DNA of 64,000 bases from contig OZ245724.1 of assembly GCA_965227035.1 (NCBI GenBank), forward strand, positions 1,612,001 through 1,676,000, in the 5' to 3' direction. Origin of the DNA: CBDDFQ01 sp965227035 (lineage in GTDB: Bacteria > Pseudomonadota > Gammaproteobacteria > Burkholderiales > Burkholderiaceae_C). The first letter of the stretch is position 1. Each line of letters starts with the position of its first letter. Under the pieces are notes generated by a model. It did not search any database, was not told the origin of the DNA, and worked only from the letters and a program-made list of their open reading frames with translations. The position numbers were made by a program, and so were the translations under genes. Shown in pieces: positions 36,223-43,407 of the stretch.

Positions 36223-36429
36223 TGTTGAGTCACCTTGGTTGGTTTGTGGGAAAAGTAGCTTTTGCCATAACTATGGCTGGCAAACAAGCATGGGCTTGCT
36301 GTTTGGAGGGAATGAGTCATGGCTCAAGCGGGAATGCGCCGATTCGGGCGATCTGACCAGGCCTCCCGCGACTTTTTTGACGCGACCTTTCTGCGGCTGC
36401 AAGCTACCCACGCGCCGCAAAGAACCGAG

Positions 36430-36486
36430 ATTGCGCTTTCACTTTCGTCCACTACGATAAAGCCTACATGCCAGAAGCGGACTTTG
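36430..36486 (+). repeat. Array repeat R0 (forward), left-most copy
   Basis: Carries ACTACGATAAAGCCTACATG followed by the right arm CCAGAAGCGGACTTT; the left arm is GCGCTTTCACTTTCG. The first gene of the array starts 20 bp after it. Confidence 0.75.
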
Positions 36487-36505
36487 GTCCCAATCTAAAT
36501 AAAAC

Positions 36506-37768
36506 ATGACTGACCATCTCGCAAACCTGCCACGGGCATACGCGCACAAGTTCTTTTGGCGCGCACTGACTATGCTGCTAGGGCTACCCTTGGCGCTCGG
36601 AGGCTTCGGAATGGCTGCGCTTGCAGTGGTTAATGCAAATTCTGAACGCTCCGGCCTACCGATCTCATGGGCACTCGGAATATGGCTTTCAGTCGCTTTG
36701 ATGGGACTCTTTTTCGTTCGCGAAGGAGTCCGAAGAGCAGCAATCCGGCTTACCGCAACTGCCGTCGATGTGTACGGCTCATTTCGCACGACTACCGTCG
36801 ATCGTCGGGCAATCAACGGATATCGAGTCACGAACATACAAGGCATAGATGTTTTAGAGATCTACCACACCGATTTCGCGACTCAGGAAGAAGTGAAAAC
36901 AAAGATATCGATTCTCTTCAAGAAAGACGAAGTATTCGATGCATGGTTCGAGAAGATCCCCAACCTTAATGAAATGGAAATCGCGGCTTCGAACGCTGAG
37001 CTCGAAAGTGACGAGCGCCTCGGACCGACGCGCGAGGTGCGCCTCAGAAACATCACGAAGGCGCGTTGGGTAGCGCGCGTTTTAACGGCTATTACTTTTT
37101 CGACGTTGGCGTGGGCTTGGCTTTATCCACGTCCATATATGGCGATGTTCCTAATCGTCGCAGCTTTGCCATGGCTTGCAATCGCACTTTGTGCGCGATG
37201 GGATTCAGCGTTTTCGATCGACGACATAGGGCTGAAGACAGCTCGTGCAGATTTGACTCGAATTCTAATCATGCCAGGCTTCGTCCTTGGCCTGAGAGCG
37301 ATTAACGACGCCGCATTGCTTGAGCCCTGGAGTCTCGTCATACCGTCCGCGTTTTTGCTGGCTGCGATGCTAGGAATCGTGGTCTGGATTGCACCGGTGT
37401 ATCGCGAAAAGCATTTGAAGACCTTGACCCTTGCCGCGTTGCTGGTCGCATATTCGGCGAGCACGATAGCTATTGCGAATTTCTTGTTTGATCGCAAGAC
37501 TCCCTCTGAGCAATTGGTGACCGTGGTCAACAAGCGATACACGACAGGTAAGAGCGCGGCAAACTACCTGCTGCTCGCCGCGTGGGGACCTCGGCTCGAT
37601 GAACATGAAGTCAAGGTGACAGGCGAGTTTTATCATTCGATTAACGTTGGGGAGACTGTGTGCATGCGACACCATGCAGGCGCGGCCCGTTTAGCCTGGT
37701 ACGCGGTGTCGAATCGGCGAGATTGCAAATCGCAATATCGCGCTGGGCCTGTCCTTGAAAAAGCGTAA
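36506..37768 (+). CDS. Membrane protein of unknown function, array unit 1
   Basis: 420 residues. Two N-terminal helices (about 18-42 and 50-70), a soluble stretch of about 120 residues, a middle group of helices (about 195-225 and 255-335), and a short soluble C-terminus with VCMRHHAGAARLAWYAV. That end is common in small bacterial membrane proteins of unknown role. It is the largest gene of the array and starts 20 bp after repeat R0. Not recognised further. Confidence 0.6.
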   Translation: MTDHLANLPRAYAHKFFWRALTMLLGLPLALGGFGMAALAVVNANSERSGLPISWALGIWLSVALMGLFFVREGVRRAAIRLTATAVDVYGSFRTTTVDRRAINGYRVTNIQGIDVLEIYHTDFATQEEVKTKISILFKKDEVFDAWFEKIPNLNEMEIAASNAELESDERLGPTREVRLRNITKARWVARVLTAITFSTLAWAWLYPRPYMAMFLIVAALPWLAIALCARWDSAFSIDDIGLKTARADLTRILIMPGFVLGLRAINDAALLEPWSLVIPSAFLLAAMLGIVVWIAPVYREKHLKTLTLAALLVAYSASTIAIANFLFDRKTPSEQLVTVVNKRYTTGKSAANYLLLAAWGPRLDEHEVKVTGEFYHSINVGETVCMRHHAGAARLAWYAVSNRRDCKSQYRAGPVLEKA

Positions 37769-37783
37769 CGGCCGAGGCATGAC

Positions 37784-38125
37784 ATGGGGGCTAGTTTCAT
37801 TTCGAAAAACTGGTGGGAATTTATACGCATGAACGCAGCTGAATGTCCAAAATGCAAATCTACCGTTTCTGCGCTTACTCGCCTAACTGTATCCACTAGA
37901 GCCAACGGAATTTCATGTGCAAACTGCGACGCTCATCTAGAGAGAAAGAAAAGAATCACTCTAAAAGGAGCAGTTCTGCTGATAGCGTTTCTGTGCGTTA
38001 TGCCGTTGCTTTTCTCAACCGAAATTTTCACCTTGCCTTGGCTCGCGTCGTTCATCACAACGGCTTCGATCGCAATCTGGCTTGTGAGAATTCAACTGAA
38101 TCACCCTTTAATTGTGAGGCGGTGA
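37784..38125 (+). CDS. Zinc-ribbon membrane protein, array unit 2
   Basis: About 113 residues, or 98 from the internal ATG at 37829. A CPKC and a CANC pair about 30 residues apart form a probable zinc ribbon at the N-terminus. Two membrane helices follow (about 62-80 and 84-102). One of three small zinc-ribbon proteins in the array. No repeat copy was seen between this gene and its neighbours. Confidence 0.55.
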   Translation: MGASFISKNWWEFIRMNAAECPKCKSTVSALTRLTVSTRANGISCANCDAHLERKKRITLKGAVLLIAFLCVMPLLFSTEIFTLPWLASFITTASIAIWLVRIQLNHPLIVRR

Positions 38126-38172
38126 TCCGGCGTCAGAAAAAAATCGAGACAAAACTTGGAACAGCCCTAACC

Positions 38173-38208
38173 CAGACAAACCACACAAACTACACAAACC
38201 ACGAAAGG
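38173..38208 (+). repeat. 9-bp tandem repeat in leader of array unit 3
   Basis: Four 9-base units in register: CAGACAAAC, CACACAAAC, TACACAAAC, CACGAAAGG. The last unit carries the ribosome site for the SRPBCC gene. Confidence 0.7.
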
Positions 38209-38216
38209 AAAAAAAG

Positions 38217-38720
38217 ATGAACGGAGATACCAAAGACACCGTAGTTTTCGAGATGAGTCGCGCATTCGATGCGCCGCTCGACAAGGTTTGGGCCGCATGG
38301 ACCGAGGCAGCATCGCTTAAAAAATGGTGGGGGCCAAAAGGATGCACGTTGGAAGTTCTGCGGCTTGAATTCAGGCCGGCCGGTTTCTTTCATTATTCGA
38401 TGACGTTTCCCGGCGCTCCCACGATGTGGGGTCGTTTCAACTATCGCGAGATCGACACCGGCAAGCGCCTTGTGTGGCTCAACTCCTTCGCCAACGAATG
38501 GTGCGGTATCGAACGCGCGCCGTTCAGCGCCGAGTGTCCGATGGAGATAGAGAACACCGTGACGTTCACGGGACGAGACGGCAAGACCATCGTCGACCTG
38601 CGCGCCAAACCATTTGGCGCGAAGCCAGCTGAAACGATGTTCTTTGCGAACCTCAAGCCTTCGTTGGAGATGGGTTATGGCGGCACGATGGAGCAGTTGA
38701 AGGATTTTCTTTCCGTTTGA
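38217..38720 (+). CDS. SRPBCC/AHSA1-type protein, array unit 3
   Basis: 167 residues of the AHSA1-like START family. Typical blocks are SRAFDAPLDKVWAAWTEA at the N-terminus followed by LKKWWGPKGCT, and the C-terminal GYGGTMEQLKDFL. Ligand or role unknown. Its GC content is closer to the chromosome than that of the genes to its right. GAAAGGA provides the ribosome site. Confidence 0.85.
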   Translation: MNGDTKDTVVFEMSRAFDAPLDKVWAAWTEAASLKKWWGPKGCTLEVLRLEFRPAGFFHYSMTFPGAPTMWGRFNYREIDTGKRLVWLNSFANEWCGIERAPFSAECPMEIENTVTFTGRDGKTIVDLRAKPFGAKPAETMFFANLKPSLEMGYGGTMEQLKDFLSV

Positions 38721-38835
38721 TTTGTGCTGCGTTGCGATCTTCGCGATTTTTTAATCGGTTGCGACGGGTGGTGCTTGAAACGTGGGGAGTGCGGAGCAAT
38801 CGGGAATCTGATGAAACAAGATTGCGTACACGGCG

Positions 38836-38902
38836 AAGATCGGCTTTGGAGCCGTTGGCGACCTCAGCTAGGATGGCAGCTATCGGCCGGAAGCGGACGT
38901 AC
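38836..38902 (+). repeat. Array repeat R1 (forward)
   Basis: Left arm ATCGGCTTTGGAGCC, centre CTAGGATGGCAGCTATC, right arm GGCCGGAAGCGGACGTACC. The next gene starts 23 bp later. Confidence 0.85.
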
Positions 38903-38924
38903 CCTTTTCAAGCATAAGAACCAA

Positions 38925-39293
38925 ATGAAGCCTGCCAAAAAATCTGCGAGTCACGTGGTTTTGCTATTGGCGCTCAGCGTTCCTTTCTTGGCTGTCGCCT
39001 TCGTAGGGATCTCAATCTGCATCAGCTTCATAAAATCTTCAGCGGTAGACGACACTTTCTGGGCTTTGAGAGAAGACGTGACGGAAGATCGCGTTTTAGC
39101 TCTGATCGGCCGCCCAGACACGGTAGCCGGTTGCAGCGAAAACATCTGGTGGGGTACAGACGTCGACTATCGAGGCAAGAATGATGGACGTTGCGTTAAG
39201 TGGGTTCGGTATAACTTTTTCTTAACGTCGTACGGCATCGGGTATTCGAATGCAGGGCGGGTCGTATCTAAGTACCGCTACGTTTCAGACTGA
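38925..39293 (+). CDS. Small membrane-anchored protein, array unit 4
   Basis: 122 residues from the ATG at 38925; a longer open frame upstream is only translated repeat R1. One membrane helix (about 9-32), then an SmpA/BamE-like soluble part: EDRVLALIGRPDTVAGC, ENIWWGTDVDY, then a Y-rich end. Low-GC coding. Function unknown. Confidence 0.55.
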   Translation: MKPAKKSASHVVLLLALSVPFLAVAFVGISICISFIKSSAVDDTFWALREDVTEDRVLALIGRPDTVAGCSENIWWGTDVDYRGKNDGRCVKWVRYNFFLTSYGIGYSNAGRVVSKYRYVSD

Positions 39294-39339
39294 ACTACAT
39301 TGGTCGGCGATGGCAGCTATCGGCCAGAAGCGGAATTTC
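39283..39339 (+). repeat. Array repeat R2 (forward)
   Basis: Centre GGCGATGGCAGCTATC and right arm GGCCAGAAGCGGAATTTC. The left arm is weak and overlaps the 3' end of unit 4. Confidence 0.8.
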
Positions 39340-39359
39340 GCCCTCATGCACTTCATCAA

Positions 39360-39629
39360 ATGACAGACCCCGAAAAGTTAGGAGACAGGTACAAGCGCTT
39401 TCACTTTCGCTTAATCAGCTTTGGCTTGCGGCGGATCGTGGCGCCGTGTTTTATTGTCGTTGGTCTGCTAATTGCCGCAACGAACCTGCCCTCGGGCTTT
39501 CCCGGAGGTTCGATATTGGTTAACGGAGTGCCAGAGGGTGATATTTTTATGCGATGGGCCGCCGTTATTTTCCCATTGCTTATTGCTGCTTTGGGCGTTG
39601 CGCTTTATCGCACGAAACCAATTGCCTAG
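39360..39629 (+). CDS. Small membrane protein, array unit 5
   Basis: 89 residues from ATG 39360; the open frame from 39300 is translated repeat. Two membrane helices (about 24-42 and 66-84) with a short loop holding FPGGSI. Not recognised. Confidence 0.5.
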   Translation: MTDPEKLGDRYKRFHFRLISFGLRRIVAPCFIVVGLLIAATNLPSGFPGGSILVNGVPEGDIFMRWAAVIFPLLIAALGVALYRTKPIA

Positions 39630-39659
39630 GAGGCCGGCTCGGGTATAGCTCGCAATTTA

Positions 39660-39722
39660 CGATGCCCATAAGCAAGTGTTTCGATAGGATGGCAGGTATC
39701 GGCCAGCAGCAGGCGTTCAAGG
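39660..39722 (+). repeat. Array repeat R3 (forward)
   Basis: Centre ATAGGATGGCAGGTATC, right arm GGCCAGCAGCAGGCGTTCAA. The left arm is eroded. Confidence 0.8.
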
Positions 39723-39737
39723 TGACTGGAGTGAAGA

Positions 39738-40250
39738 ATGCTGAAGTACGCCAAGTTAATCGCGCTGACCGTGATGGCTTGCGCCGTTGGTTGCATCTCG
39801 CTGTTGATTGACCCGCTTCTAAATATTTTCAGCGCCCAATATTTCCAGCCACCGCTTGGGTTCGTGGAGGGATTTACGGTAGCCTACTCGGAGGCACATG
39901 GGGATTTTTCGCGCCGCGCATTCTTGCCGAATGCAAACGGCTTGAGATCAAACCAAGCGATTCGAAGTCTGTACGATGACGCCTACCGGCCAGAAGCTGG
40001 CATCCATCTAAATCACCGCCAGCACATGACATTCTTGTTGATTTTCAAGTTGAATATTGGCCTGATCGCCATTTGCACCGGCATCGTTTGGATTAAGCGT
40101 CGTCACGTGCCAATCGTGAATGAAGGTGAGGAAAAAGAGCTTTACGCTGTCACCGGTTGGGATGCTATAGGTTTCGGTTGTGCCGTTATAGTTTTTGGCG
40201 TGGCGTTCCTTGCCGATGCTTGCGGAATATTCACTTGGATTGGCCTCTAG
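39738..40250 (+). CDS. Array units 6 and 7, open as one frame through repeat R4
   Basis: A 170-residue open frame made of two parts. Residues 1-76 (unit 6) have one N-terminal helix and a soluble segment. Residues about 77-93 are the translated repeat R4 (DDAYRPEAGI). Residues 97-170 (ATG at 40026) have two membrane helices and could be a separate 74-residue protein (unit 7). Whether the cell makes a fusion or only the two parts is unknown; a lost stop codon in unit 6 is a simple explanation. Confidence 0.45.
   Translation: MLKYAKLIALTVMACAVGCISLLIDPLLNIFSAQYFQPPLGFVEGFTVAYSEAHGDFSRRAFLPNANGLRSNQAIRSLYDDAYRPEAGIHLNHRQHMTFLLIFKLNIGLIAICTGIVWIKRRHVPIVNEGEEKELYAVTGWDAIGFGCAVIVFGVAFLADACGIFTWIGL
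39931..39998 (+). repeat. Array repeat R4 (forward), inside an open frame
   Basis: Centre TGTACGATGACGCCTACC and right arm GGCCAGAAGCTGGCATCCA. It lies in-frame between units 6 and 7. Confidence 0.8.
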
Positions 40251-40284
40251 TCGGCATCGGCTACCGGCCAGGAGCGGACATCAA
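40230..40284 (+). repeat. Array repeat R5 (forward)
   Basis: Contains the stop of unit 7 (TAG at 40248-40250), then GGCATCGGCTACC and the right arm GGCCAGGAGCGGACATCAA. Confidence 0.8.
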
Positions 40285-40300
40285 GAGGGCGGCGGATTAT

Positions 40301-40672
40301 ATGGACATTGAGACGAGCCTAGTCGGAGCGTTGGGCGTCGAGGCGTTAGCGTCGATGACGCAGTCATTAAATCCGGCCTATACGGTTTCGACATTCAGTT
40401 CGGGAACATTTGCGATTGAAGAGCGGGAACCGTCGATCTCGGACACTGCCATTGACGGTGCAGTCGCCAGATTTCTCGTTTCATTCAGCGAAGAACCATC
40501 CACTGTTGCAGACGGAAACGGGCGTGTCCGTGTAGCCGTATATGTCCCGAAAGGCGAGCGGCTGGCTTGCTTCAGCAGCGATATTTCGGCTCAGACGACG
40601 CAGCGACTTGCTCTGCTCGGCCTAGGGATCGAAGTGAATTTTTATCCGCATTCGGACGGCGACGCGTCCTAG
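40301..40672 (+). CDS. Small soluble protein (DUF4279-like), array unit 8
   Basis: 123 residues from ATG 40301. No signal or membrane helix. The C-terminal part FSSDISAQTTQRLALLGLGI followed by EVNFYP resembles the end of DUF4279 proteins, which occur among immunity-type small proteins. This is a visual match only. The stop falls 1 bp before repeat R6. Confidence 0.5.
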   Translation: MDIETSLVGALGVEALASMTQSLNPAYTVSTFSSGTFAIEEREPSISDTAIDGAVARFLVSFSEEPSTVADGNGRVRVAVYVPKGERLACFSSDISAQTTQRLALLGLGIEVNFYPHSDGDAS

Positions 40673-40673
40673 A

Positions 40674-40740
40674 TTGAACGCTTGGGCTCCGATGCAGTCT
40701 CCGATACGATCACGCCTATCCGCCAGAAGCGGACGTTCAA
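40674..40740 (+). repeat. Array repeat R6 (forward), best-preserved ends
   Basis: 67 bp bounded by TTGAACG and CGTTCAA, a perfect 7-bp terminal inverted repeat. Inside are CTTGGGCTCC (left arm), GATACGATCACGCCTATCC (centre) and GCCAGAAGCGGA (right arm). Confidence 0.88.
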
Positions 40741-40750
40741 AGGACAGCAA

Positions 40751-41041
40751 ATGGTGAACTACGCTTGGGCTTGTTTATCGTGCGGAACGTGCAATACACC
40801 TGCCAGCGAAAAGTGCGCTGTATGCGGATGTGGCGTCATGAGCAATGTTGCGGAAATAAGCGTTTTCCGCGCAACCCACATTGCAGCTGGAGGTGTGGTT
40901 GGTCCAAAAGCTGCGTCTCTTGGCGGCGACAAGGACTACGGTGGCTTGGAGTTATTACTTAGAGGTTTGTCAGTTCTTTGTTTCGGGGTTTGGCGCTGGA
41001 GAACAAGACGTCTGCAACCCATCCCTTCTAAAGAACCTTAG
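40751..41041 (+). CDS. Zinc-ribbon small protein, array unit 9
   Basis: 96 residues from ATG 40751, 10 bp after R6. CLSCGTC and CAVCGC form a likely zinc ribbon at residues about 9-28. A single hydrophobic stretch (LELLLRGLSVLCFGVW) near residue 70 may be a membrane helix. The last residues are encoded by the left arm of R7. Confidence 0.5.
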   Translation: MVNYAWACLSCGTCNTPASEKCAVCGCGVMSNVAEISVFRATHIAAGGVVGPKAASLGGDKDYGGLELLLRGLSVLCFGVWRWRTRRLQPIPSKEP

Positions 41042-41078
41042 CTACGATGGCGCCTATTGGCCAGAAGCGGATGTTGAA
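41007..41078 (+). repeat. Array repeat R7 (forward)
   Basis: Left arm GACGTCTGCAACCC, centre TAGCTACGATGGCGCCTATT, right arm GGCCAGAAGCGGATGTTGAA. It ends GTTGAAC, the only copy whose end fits GTTRRRY. The next ATG is 2 bp later. Confidence 0.85.
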
Positions 41079-41080
41079 CT

Positions 41081-41368
41081 ATGAATCGTGCTGCGTCCTT
41101 AATCGCTAAGTTGATTGCGTTGATGTTGGTCGCAATCGGGTTACAACAGGGAATCTATGCGTGGCTTATTCCGAGCTATTTCCCCGGTTTTAAGTCGTCA
41201 CTGCCTTTGGTGGCAACGGTAACTGCATCGACTACCTTTTGCTTCTGCGTCACGTTCAGGACTTACCCCACTTCGACCATGGCGTTCAAGGTGTCCATTG
41301 GCGTCGTCAGTGCACTGGTATGTATCTACTTGTGCTTATTTGTCTTGGTCAATACGATGGGCAGTTAA
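41081..41368 (+). CDS. Small membrane protein, array unit 10
   Basis: 95 residues, three membrane helices (about 6-26, 38-56 and 66-90). Starts 2 bp after R7 and ends inside R8. Not recognised. Confidence 0.5.
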   Translation: MNRAASLIAKLIALMLVAIGLQQGIYAWLIPSYFPGFKSSLPLVATVTASTTFCFCVTFRTYPTSTMAFKVSIGVVSALVCIYLCLFVLVNTMGS

Positions 41369-41386
41369 CGTCCAATAGCGGACATT
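41341..41386 (+). repeat. Array repeat R8 (forward), degenerate
   Basis: ATACGATGGGCAGTTAACG then TCCAATAGCGGACATT; the GGCCAGA block is altered. The next ATG follows after 6 bp. Confidence 0.65.
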
Positions 41387-41392
41387 TGTCTG

Positions 41393-41719
41393 ATGCAACT
41401 ACGCCAACTAAAGCGCCCCTTCGCTCAAATATCCAGTGCGACGTTGTTGTTCGCGCTGGTCTTCGTGGGGTGTGTCGTGGCTGCTTCGAAGGTCGCGGAG
41501 CGTCGAGCGATTCAGACCTGTGCTTCAGTCCCTTTGGGATCGACACTGCAGCAAATTAAGGACTTGCTGGCACCACTCGAAAAGCCTCATGGACTCTATT
41601 CAGAACGCTCAGACATCATAGGAATTGGCTTTCGAGGAGCGTTTGTTGAACGGTGGTTTTGTAACGTGCGATTTGTCGATGGGAAGGCCACCGAGGTTGA
41701 GGTTCGTTTGCTAGATTAG
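41393..41719 (+). CDS. Small membrane-anchored protein, array unit 11
   Basis: 108 residues, one helix near 15-32, then a soluble part with CASVPLGSTLQQIKDLLAPL and a strand-rich end. The layout recalls SmpA/BamE-like proteins as in unit 4. Last rightward gene of the array. Not recognised. Confidence 0.5.
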   Translation: MQLRQLKRPFAQISSATLLFALVFVGCVVAASKVAERRAIQTCASVPLGSTLQQIKDLLAPLEKPHGLYSERSDIIGIGFRGAFVERWFCNVRFVDGKATEVEVRLLD

Positions 41720-41785
41720 AACTCGCTTTACTCGCTGAAGCCATCCTAGACGAGGTCTGCTATGGGCCCAAAGCCGACATGTCTC
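41718..41785 (+). repeat. Array repeat R9 (forward), at the convergence point
   Basis: Left arm AACTCGCTTTACTCGC, right arm TATGGGCCCAAAGCCGACAT. It lies between the 3' ends of the last rightward and last leftward genes. Confidence 0.7.
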
Positions 41786-42170
41786 AAATCGGTCCACAGC
41801 AACTGATTTGTTCCAGCGACATGAACGTCTGTGAACCTTGTGCCGTGACGACGAAATCGACTTCTAACTTGGGTTGAGCATCGAGACTTAGCACGACGGA
41901 GACCGCTGCAATCAACCCCGTGTTGTTCGGAGCGTAGCGAACAACTGTTGGCAATTCAGGGCTGAGTTCCGCTAGGCTGCCGACGCCGGCCTCACGCAGC
42001 GACAAGCCGAGGTCAGCAGCAATGGCGACAGGCACTGATCTTTCAAACGCGAGCGCGTAACCGAATTGCTCTCCCAAACGCTCGATTGAGCCGTCGAGCA
42101 ACAACTGAATGCCGACTCGACTGAATGCAGCGAGTGAATCAGTATCCCGCCCGCGGAGCGATATTTCCAA
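41784..42170 (-). CDS. Small soluble protein, array unit 12 (TTG start)
   Basis: 128 residues beginning with TTG at 42170, 10 bp after R10 in the reading direction. No signal or helix. The sequence is rich in Leu, Ala and Ser with a C-terminal FMSLEQISCC. No family recognised. Confidence 0.45.
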   Translation of the reverse strand: MEISLRGRDTDSLAAFSRVGIQLLLDGSIERLGEQFGYALAFERSVPVAIAADLGLSLREAGVGSLAELSPELPTVVRYAPNNTGLIAAVSVVLSLDAQPKLEVDFVVTAQGSQTFMSLEQISCCGPI

Positions 42171-42180
42171 ATTGGTTCCC

Positions 42181-42240
42181 GTTGACGGTCTGCTTCTGGC
42201 CGTAAGGCGTCATCTTGTTGTAGCTGTACTGTCTGAGAAT
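42181..42240 (-). repeat. Array repeat R10 (reverse)
   Basis: Read on the minus strand: left arm ATTCTCAGACAGTAC, centre AGATGACGCCTTAC, right arm GGCCAGAAGCAGACCGTCAA. The TGA in the centre is the stop of unit 13. Confidence 0.8.
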
Positions 42241-42581
42241 TTTTCTGCGTCGTGATGCCCACATTTTGGACAAACTCTCACATCGATGAGCCAACGTAGC
42301 CAATTTGAAGCAGGTTGTGTAGCAATGGCATGGACGAACAATTTGAACTTGCAGGAAGGGCACCTCAGTGCAATCCACATCGCAGCAATCAACAGACAAG
42401 CTAAAGCTGCTCCTACTCCACGTACAACCAAGATGTTCACTCCTGTCTTTGCTGAAGTGAACTCTCGAATTAGAAGCCCAAAGATCACGGCAAGCGTTCC
42501 AAACAGGCCCAAAGGTGTGAACCAGCGTTCTAACGGCAGAAATGGAATCAATGGCAATTCTTTCGCCTTGGAATTTTCCAT
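42210..42581 (-). CDS. Zinc-ribbon membrane protein, array unit 13
   Basis: 123 residues. Two membrane helices (about 20-40 and 52-72), then CPSC and CPKC pairs about 31 residues apart, a likely cytoplasmic zinc ribbon. The last ten residues and stop lie in repeat R10. Third zinc-ribbon protein of the array. Confidence 0.55.
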   Translation of the reverse strand: MENSKAKELPLIPFLPLERWFTPLGLFGTLAVIFGLLIREFTSAKTGVNILVVRGVGAALACLLIAAMWIALRCPSCKFKLFVHAIATQPASNWLRWLIDVRVCPKCGHHDAEKFSDSTATTR

Positions 42582-42591
42582 TTGAATCTCC

Positions 42592-42668
42592 GTTTAATGT
42601 CCGCTTCTGGCCAATAAAAGACATCGTAACGACTTCCGCTTCGGACCCAAAGCAGACATCAGCTAAAC
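42592..42668 (-). repeat. Array repeat R11 (reverse), full-length copy
   Basis: 77 bp. Minus-strand reading: left arm GTTTAGCTGATGTCTGCTTT then GGGTCC, centre GTTACGATGTCTTTTATT, right arm GGCCAGAAGCGGACATTAAA. The outer ends are GTTTA / TAAAC. The stop of unit 14 is inside. Confidence 0.88.
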
Positions 42669-43013
42669 CTTTTTGCCCCAGCCAACGGGTGAGTTGCCAA
42701 ATTCGTTTTTGATCGTAGGATCGGCACCCGACTTCAGAAGCAAGTCGACAATTTCGGGCGTATTGGCGTACTGAATCGGCGTATAGCCCATATCCCCACG
42801 AGCGTTGACATCCGCTCCACCCGTCACCAATAACTGGACTAAGCGCAAATTCCCCCACATGCATGCGATGTGCAGACACTGGTCACCGTCGCCGCGCCTG
42901 TAGGTCAACGGATCGATTGTTGCAAATACATCATCGTCCTCGTAAAGAAATTCATCTCGGAACGCGGAATCAAGGTCAGCCAATTCATCATTGGTAAATT
43001 TTTCCGATTTCAA
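42663..43013 (-). CDS. Ankyrin-repeat protein, array unit 14
   Basis: 116 residues, no signal peptide. About two and a half ankyrin repeats: DQCLHIACMWGNLRLVQLLV, then TGGADVNARGDMGYTPIQYA and a last one with LLLKSGADP. Ankyrin proteins act by protein binding; the partner is unknown. Its TAG stop lies in R11. Confidence 0.8.
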   Translation of the reverse strand: MKSEKFTNDELADLDSAFRDEFLYEDDDVFATIDPLTYRRGDGDQCLHIACMWGNLRLVQLLVTGGADVNARGDMGYTPIQYANTPEIVDLLLKSGADPTIKNEFGNSPVGWGKKV

Positions 43014-43021
43014 CGATTGCC

Positions 43022-43075
43022 CCTGAACGTCCGCTGCTGGCCGTTAGACATCTTTACTGTCGCGCGCAATGACTT
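43022..43075 (-). repeat. Array repeat R12 (reverse)
   Basis: Minus-strand reading: centre AAAGATGTCTAAC, right arm GGCCAGCAGCGGACGTTCA. The stop of unit 15 (TAA) lies in the centre. Confidence 0.82.
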
Positions 43076-43310
43076 TTTTGACCGACTCTACAAACGTCTC
43101 TACTCCTCCAGGATCAGCACTTCGGCCATCTTCTTCAAGCGCAAGTTCTGCTAGCAACCCACCAAGATGCACCATTCCAGCTTCCCCTGACAGTTCAAAT
43201 TCAGTTTGCAAAAAATCCAACATTGCTGAGTAAGCTTGTCGAGGAGTTAATAAAGGCAAGTTGTCGAGACTGGAAGTCTCGACCGATTTCATTTGAGGTT
43301 GATTTAGCAT
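43044..43310 (-). CDS. Small acidic soluble protein, array unit 15
   Basis: 88 residues from ATG 43310. The longer open frame from 43415 is only translated repeat R13 and is not used. Helical and acidic, with LTPRQAYSAMLDFLQTEFEL. The shape is like small immunity proteins, but no family is recognised. Confidence 0.5.
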   Translation of the reverse strand: MLNQPQMKSVETSSLDNLPLLTPRQAYSAMLDFLQTEFELSGEAGMVHLGGLLAELALEEDGRSADPGGVETFVESVKKVIARDSKDV

Positions 43311-43320
43311 GCGTTCCCTC

Positions 43321-43394
43321 TTGAAAAACGTCCCCTTCTGGCCGATGGCAGCCGTCGTAGCGGAGACTGGTTCGTTCCCAAAGCTGTCCTTCAA
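43321..43394 (-). repeat. Array repeat R13 (reverse)
   Basis: 74 bp. Minus-strand reading: left arm TTGAAGGACAGCTTTGGG, centre CTACGACGGCTGCCATC, right arm GGCCAGAAGGGGACGTTTTT. Ends TTGAA / TTCAA. Confidence 0.87.
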
Positions 43395-43407
43395 ATAGAA
43401 GCATTGC

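Noticed and set aside
42139..42879. 246-codon minus-strand frame spanning two array units
   Set aside because: It overlaps units 13 and 14 out of frame, contains translated repeats, and has no domain. The shorter genes have ankyrin and zinc-ribbon features.
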